A stretch of 8,592 nucleotides of DNA. Source: Opitutus sp. GAS368 (lineage in GTDB: Bacteria > Verrucomicrobiota > Verrucomicrobiia > Opitutales > Opitutaceae). Location of the stretch: contig CAMAXB010000123.1 of assembly GCA_945862035.1 (NCBI GenBank), positions 1 through 8,592 of the forward strand, given 5' to 3'. Positions 5,522 to 8,592 of this stretch are shown piece by piece (the first letter of the stretch is position 1; every line of letters begins with the position of its first letter). A model generated the notes under the pieces. It was not told the DNA's origin and searched no databases. It saw only the letters and a program-made list of their open reading frames with translations. A program made the translations under genes and the position numbers.

Positions 5522-6814
5522 ATGAAACGAGCCCACACTCCCCCTCCTTCTGCGCGCACCGCCAAGGCGCCCGCTCGACCCGTCCGCAAGTCCCGCCCCG
5601 CCGCCGCCGCCCGCCCCGTCATCGACATCGATGCGAACCGGCGCCTCCTGAACAATTATCGCTTCGTCGAACACGAGGGCCTGCGCCTGCTCGCCGGCTG
5701 GCTGCCCCGCGCCGCCACCTTCGAGCTGAAGTGCGAGATGGGCCGCACGCTCTGGGAATATTCCCAGCACGTGAACGCCCTCTACCTCCGCCTGCGCGAG
5801 ATCCAGTCGCCCGCCTTCCAGCCTCCGTCCGATCCCGCCCTCGTGCGGGTCATGCGCGAACTGGTCCACGCACCCGATGAATTCGGGTTCCTCCTCGCCC
5901 TCTTCCGCGAGATCAACCCAAGCCTGATCCGCGCCCTCGAATCGCACGAGAAGGCCACCTTCCCCAATAGCGACCAGCCGAGCGTGCATGTGATCAGCCA
6001 CGCCCTCCTCGACCTCCGCGGCCAGATGGCCCGCGTGGAGCCGCTGCTACGCACGGCCGAGCGCACGGGCAAGATCACGGCGGCCGCCCGCCAGTGGCAG
6101 CGCTACATCGCCCGCCTCCTCGCCGCCGCCGGTGGCGTCAGCGGACGCGAGAAGCGCATCGCCGCGCCTGCTGCCGCGCCCGCCGTCCGCCGCGAATTCA
6201 AAGTGCCGCGCGAGGCCGCCCGCGATGATCGCTTCACCAATCTGCTCGCCGACCAGGTCGCGATGCCGAACGAGGAACTCTACGATGCCCACACCATCGA
6301 GGAGTTCGAGCGCTACTCCACCGAGATGCTCGCCGCCGAGACCGTCGCCTTCATCCTCTACAGCGTCGAGGGCATGCCCTGGGAATTCCAGTACGACAGC
6401 GCCCGCCATCTCTACGACGAGGTCCGGCACTGCCTCATGGGCTACGAGTGGATGCGCGCCCACCAGATGGATCCCTTCAAGTCGCCGCAGTACGTGCACA
6501 TCTACAAGTGGCGGAGCCAGTTTCCGCCGGTCATGCAGTACTGCATGCTCACCATGGGCAACGAGGAGCACGCCTTCCCCTATCGCCACCGCCGCGTCGA
6601 GGCGCACCAGCAGGCGGGCGACAAGCTGAGCGAGCAATTCGTCCGCTACGACATCGCCGACGAGACCCAGCACGTTCGCTTCGGCCGCCGCTGGCTGCCC
6701 GAGCTGCTCAAGCATGCCGGGGAAAAACGTTCCCTCGCCGACTACAGCACGGCCGTGCTCAAGGTCTGGGCAGATGAATACCGCACCGGCAAGCTCACCC
6801 TCAACGTCGAGTAA
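5522..6814 (+). CDS. Ferritin-like diiron-type protein of unknown function
   Basis: I do not recognise a named family for this 430-residue protein. Residues 1-33 are a basic Ala/Pro/Arg-rich extension; no other in-frame start occurs before codon 39. Residues about 40-200 are helical. An Ala-rich linker (about 200-235) leads to a second helical part that carries a plausible diiron carboxylate set: E273, E300-x-x-H303 in YDEVRH, E348 or E349 in GNEEHAF, and E381-x-x-H384 in DETQHVRFG. The spacing E273 to H303 (30) and the paired E-x-x-H motifs are those of four-helix ferritin-like carboxylate proteins. The N-terminal half has a similar helix pair (E52, then H83 with the same H-x4-Y-x3-R pattern) but lacks E-x-x-H. 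No signal peptide or membrane segment is evident, so it is probably cytoplasmic. It lies 12 bases before oxidoreductase 2. A role as an oxygenase, oxidase or dehydratase helper in the pathway is possible but unproven; overall resemblance to DUF455-type proteins is tentative. Confidence 0.88.
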   Translation: MKRAHTPPPSARTAKAPARPVRKSRPAAAARPVIDIDANRRLLNNYRFVEHEGLRLLAGWLPRAATFELKCEMGRTLWEYSQHVNALYLRLREIQSPAFQPPSDPALVRVMRELVHAPDEFGFLLALFREINPSLIRALESHEKATFPNSDQPSVHVISHALLDLRGQMARVEPLLRTAERTGKITAAARQWQRYIARLLAAAGGVSGREKRIAAPAAAPAVRREFKVPREAARDDRFTNLLADQVAMPNEELYDAHTIEEFERYSTEMLAAETVAFILYSVEGMPWEFQYDSARHLYDEVRHCLMGYEWMRAHQMDPFKSPQYVHIYKWRSQFPPVMQYCMLTMGNEEHAFPYRHRRVEAHQQAGDKLSEQFVRYDIADETQHVRFGRRWLPELLKHAGEKRSLADYSTAVLKVWADEYRTGKLTLNVE

Positions 6815-6826
6815 CTCCTCGCCCTC

Positions 6827-7786
6827 ATGAGCCTGGTCAAGCACCCCCACGCCATCCGCCTCGCCATGCTCGGCTGCACGCCGGGTAACGGCCACCCGTA
6901 CTCGTGGAGCGCCATGTTCAATGGCTATGACCGCGAGGCGATGACCAAGGAGTGCCCCTTCGCCGGCATCCCCGTCTACCTCAACAAGCAGCCCAGCGAG
7001 GGCTTCACCATTCCGGGCGCCAAGGTCACCCACATCTGCTGCACCGGCGAGGGCGGCTTCACCGCGGAACATGTCGCGAAGTGCTCCCTCATCCCCCACG
7101 TAGTGAAGCAGCCCACGGATGTGATCGGTCACGTCGACGCCGTCATCATCGCCACCGACATCGGCGGCGAACATGTCGAGCGCGCCCGCCCGTTCATTGA
7201 GGCCGGCCTGCCCGTCTTCATCGACAAGCCGCTCACCGACAACGCGCCCGATCTCCAGACGTTCATCGCCTGGGCCGATGCCGGGCGTCCGCTGATGTCC
7301 TCCAGCAGCATGCGCTACGCGAAGGAATACCTGCCCTACCGCATCTCCACCCGCGAGCTCGGCGCCCTCCGCTACGTCAGCATCACGACACCGAAGAGCT
7401 GGGAGACCTACGGCATCCACGCCCTTGAGGGCATGTACCCCATCATCGGCCCGGGCTTCATCAGCGCGCGAAACACCGGCTCCCTGGCCCGCAACGTCGT
7501 CCACCTCAAGCACCAGAACGGGGCCGATGTGATCGTCGTCGCCAACGCCGACATGTACGGCGGCTTCGGCTGCCTCCAGCTGATCGGCACCGCCGGCCAC
7601 GTGAACCTGACCACCGGCGACACATTCTTCTCCTTCAAGTCCCAACTCGAGGCCTTCATCACCTACCTGCGCACCGGCACCCGCCCGTTCCCGTTCTCCG
7701 AGACGGTCGAGCTCATGCGGCTGCTCATCGCCAGCATCCGCAGCCGCAATGAAGGCGGCCGCGAGGTCCTCCTCTCCGAAGTCTAA
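6827..7786 (+). CDS. Gfo/Idh/MocA family oxidoreductase 2 (divergent nucleotide-binding loop)
   Basis: This 319-residue protein has the Gfo/Idh/MocA layout but diverges from oxidoreductase 1. The first strand IRLAMLGC (10-17) is followed by TPGNGHPYSW (18-27) in place of the classic G-x-G-x-x-G. About 50 extra residues (28-100) precede the second recognisable core element, VDAVIIATD (103-111). The EKP motif is DKP here (D133-K134-P135). GIHALEG (196-202) stands where the family has its catalytic histidine, making H198 the likely catalytic residue. The C-terminal part is short. A conserved GNGHPYSW with FNGYD (31-35) suggests a distinct subfamily; whether it binds NAD(P) normally is open. The ATG at 6827 sits 12 bases after the previous stop with only CTCCTCGCCCTC between, so there is no Shine-Dalgarno and translation is probably coupled. 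Confidence 0.88.
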   Translation: MSLVKHPHAIRLAMLGCTPGNGHPYSWSAMFNGYDREAMTKECPFAGIPVYLNKQPSEGFTIPGAKVTHICCTGEGGFTAEHVAKCSLIPHVVKQPTDVIGHVDAVIIATDIGGEHVERARPFIEAGLPVFIDKPLTDNAPDLQTFIAWADAGRPLMSSSSMRYAKEYLPYRISTRELGALRYVSITTPKSWETYGIHALEGMYPIIGPGFISARNTGSLARNVVHLKHQNGADVIVVANADMYGGFGCLQLIGTAGHVNLTTGDTFFSFKSQLEAFITYLRTGTRPFPFSETVELMRLLIASIRSRNEGGREVLLSEV

Positions 7787-7804
7787 GCGTCCCCCCACCA
7801 CCCT

Positions 7805-8592
7805 ATGAATCTCCGCCCCAGCCGCGTGCTCAAGCTCCTGCGCGAAAAGCAGCTCCCGACCGTCCTCAAAATCAATCTTTCGGACCCGCGGGTCACCGAG
7901 ATTGCCGGCCTCAGCGGCGTCGACGCCGTCTGGCTCTGCATGGAGCACGTGCCCAATGACTGGGTCGGCATCGAGAACCAGGTCCGCGCGGCGCGGGTCC
8001 ACAACATCGACAGCTTCGTGCGCGTCGGCCGCGGCAGCTACAGCGACTACATCCGCCCGTTCGAGGCCGACGCCACCGGCATCATCGTGCCCCACGTCGC
8101 CAGCGCGGCCGAGGCCCGGCAGATCGTCGAGTGGGTCCGCTTTCACCCGATCGGCAAGCGCGCCCTCGACGGCGGCAACATCGACGGCCAGTTCTGCCTC
8201 GTCCCGATGGATGAGTATATCCGCCACTCCAATACGGAGCGGGTCGTCATTCTCCAGATCGAGTCCCCCGAGGCCCTCGAGAATGTCGAGGAGATCGCCG
8301 CGGTCCCGGGCTTTGATGGCATTCTCTTCGGCCCGGGCGACTTCAGCCACCGCATCGGCAAGGCCGGCCAGATCGACGCCCCCGAGGTCGTCGCGGCCCG
8401 CAAGCGCGTCGCCGTCGCCGCCCGCCAGCAAGGCAAGTTCCTCATGACCGCCGGCCTGATCGCCCCGCTCGAGGAGCTCGTCGCCGAGGGCTATCATGTG
8501 ATCGGCATCGGGGCCGATGTGGTCGCGATCACCAGCTACGCCAAGCAGCGCCTCGACCTCGTCCGCGGCCTGATCGACAAGCTCCCGCCGAC
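7805..8592 (+). CDS. HpcH/HpaI-type aldolase (2-keto-3-deoxy acid aldolase family), stop codon beyond window
   Basis: The frame is open from ATG 7805 to the window end (262 codons); the family is about 250-270 residues, so almost the whole protein is here. It is a metal-dependent class II aldolase that reversibly splits 2-keto-3-deoxy acids into pyruvate and an aldehyde. Motifs in order: MEHVPND (46-52) with the catalytic E47-H48, VRVG (72-75) with R73 for substrate carboxylate binding, GIIVPHV (92-98), the FHPIGKR segment (113-119, equivalent to the usual YPPxGxR), and metal ligands E153 (QIESPEA) and D179 (GPGDFS). After R119 the usual glycine-rich run is replaced by ALDGGNIDGQF, indicating a subfamily whose substrate may differ. 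It is the fourth gene of the operon, 18 bases after oxidoreductase 2. Its leader is TCCCCCCACCACCCT, with no Shine-Dalgarno. Confidence 0.93.
   Translation, partial: MNLRPSRVLKLLREKQLPTVLKINLSDPRVTEIAGLSGVDAVWLCMEHVPNDWVGIENQVRAARVHNIDSFVRVGRGSYSDYIRPFEADATGIIVPHVASAAEARQIVEWVRFHPIGKRALDGGNIDGQFCLVPMDEYIRHSNTERVVILQIESPEALENVEEIAAVPGFDGILFGPGDFSHRIGKAGQIDAPEVVAARKRVAVAARQQGKFLMTAGLIAPLEELVAEGYHVIGIGADVVAITSYAKQRLDLVRGLIDKLPP

Noticed and set aside
4519..5655. A 378-codon minus-strand open frame opposite oxidoreductase 1
   Set aside because: It lies opposite a gene with canonical Gfo/Idh/MocA motifs, has no recognisable domain, and extends over the next gene's start.
5522..6814. Assigning the ferritin-like protein to a specific enzyme (tRNA hydroxylase, aldehyde-deformylating oxygenase or similar)
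   Set aside because: Only the general diiron ligand pattern can be read; length, N-terminal half and context match no named enzyme I can recognise.
6047..8497. An 816-codon open frame on the minus strand
   Set aside because: It runs antisense through three well-supported genes and across their boundaries. The composition is Ala/Gly/Asp/Val-rich without motifs, as expected from GC-biased codons read backwards.

Overview
The window reads as a sugar-acid (uronate or aldonate type) catabolic locus from a GC-rich Gram-negative bacterium. It most resembles the Opitutaceae (Verrucomicrobiota). That placement is an inference from the style of the TonB-dependent receptor (signal peptide, then a short 'VVQMSKFEV' segment leading into the plug), the paired Gfo/Idh/MocA oxidoreductases, and the start codons without Shine-Dalgarno sequences. 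There is no rRNA or other marker to confirm it.

Minus strand, right to left: a FadR-subfamily GntR repressor (3611-4345), a 242-base regulatory gap, a 735-residue TonB-dependent outer-membrane receptor (1161-3368) closed by a good intrinsic terminator (1100-1140), a second strong hairpin (1065-1094), and the first 330 codons of an enolase-superfamily sugar-acid dehydratase (990 down to base 1, cut by the window edge). Plus strand, divergent from the repressor: a tightly packed run of four genes. These are Gfo/Idh/MocA oxidoreductase 1 (4471-5484), an unfamiliar ferritin-like diiron-type protein (5522-6814), Gfo/Idh/MocA oxidoreductase 2 (6827-7786), and an HpcH/HpaI-type 2-keto-3-deoxy-acid aldolase (7805 to the window end, cut just before its stop). 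Gaps between the plus-strand genes are 37, 12 and 18 bases, so they very probably form one operon.

Proposed working model (inference): the receptor imports a sugar-acid compound or a larger precursor across the outer membrane. The oxidoreductases adjust its oxidation state, the enolase-superfamily enzyme removes water to give a 2-keto-3-deoxy acid, and the aldolase splits that acid into pyruvate (or a related keto acid) and an aldehyde. The GntR protein is a good candidate to sense a pathway intermediate. The same palindrome TGTATACA, followed by A, occurs once upstream of the receptor and once in the repressor/operon divergent gap, and nowhere else that I found.

The most novel element is the ferritin-like protein. 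It keeps a plausible complete set of diiron ligands in its C-terminal half, has a possible degenerate copy of the same fold in its N-terminal half, and sits inside a carbohydrate operon where such a protein has no obvious role. The two genes at the window edges are both open to the boundary.
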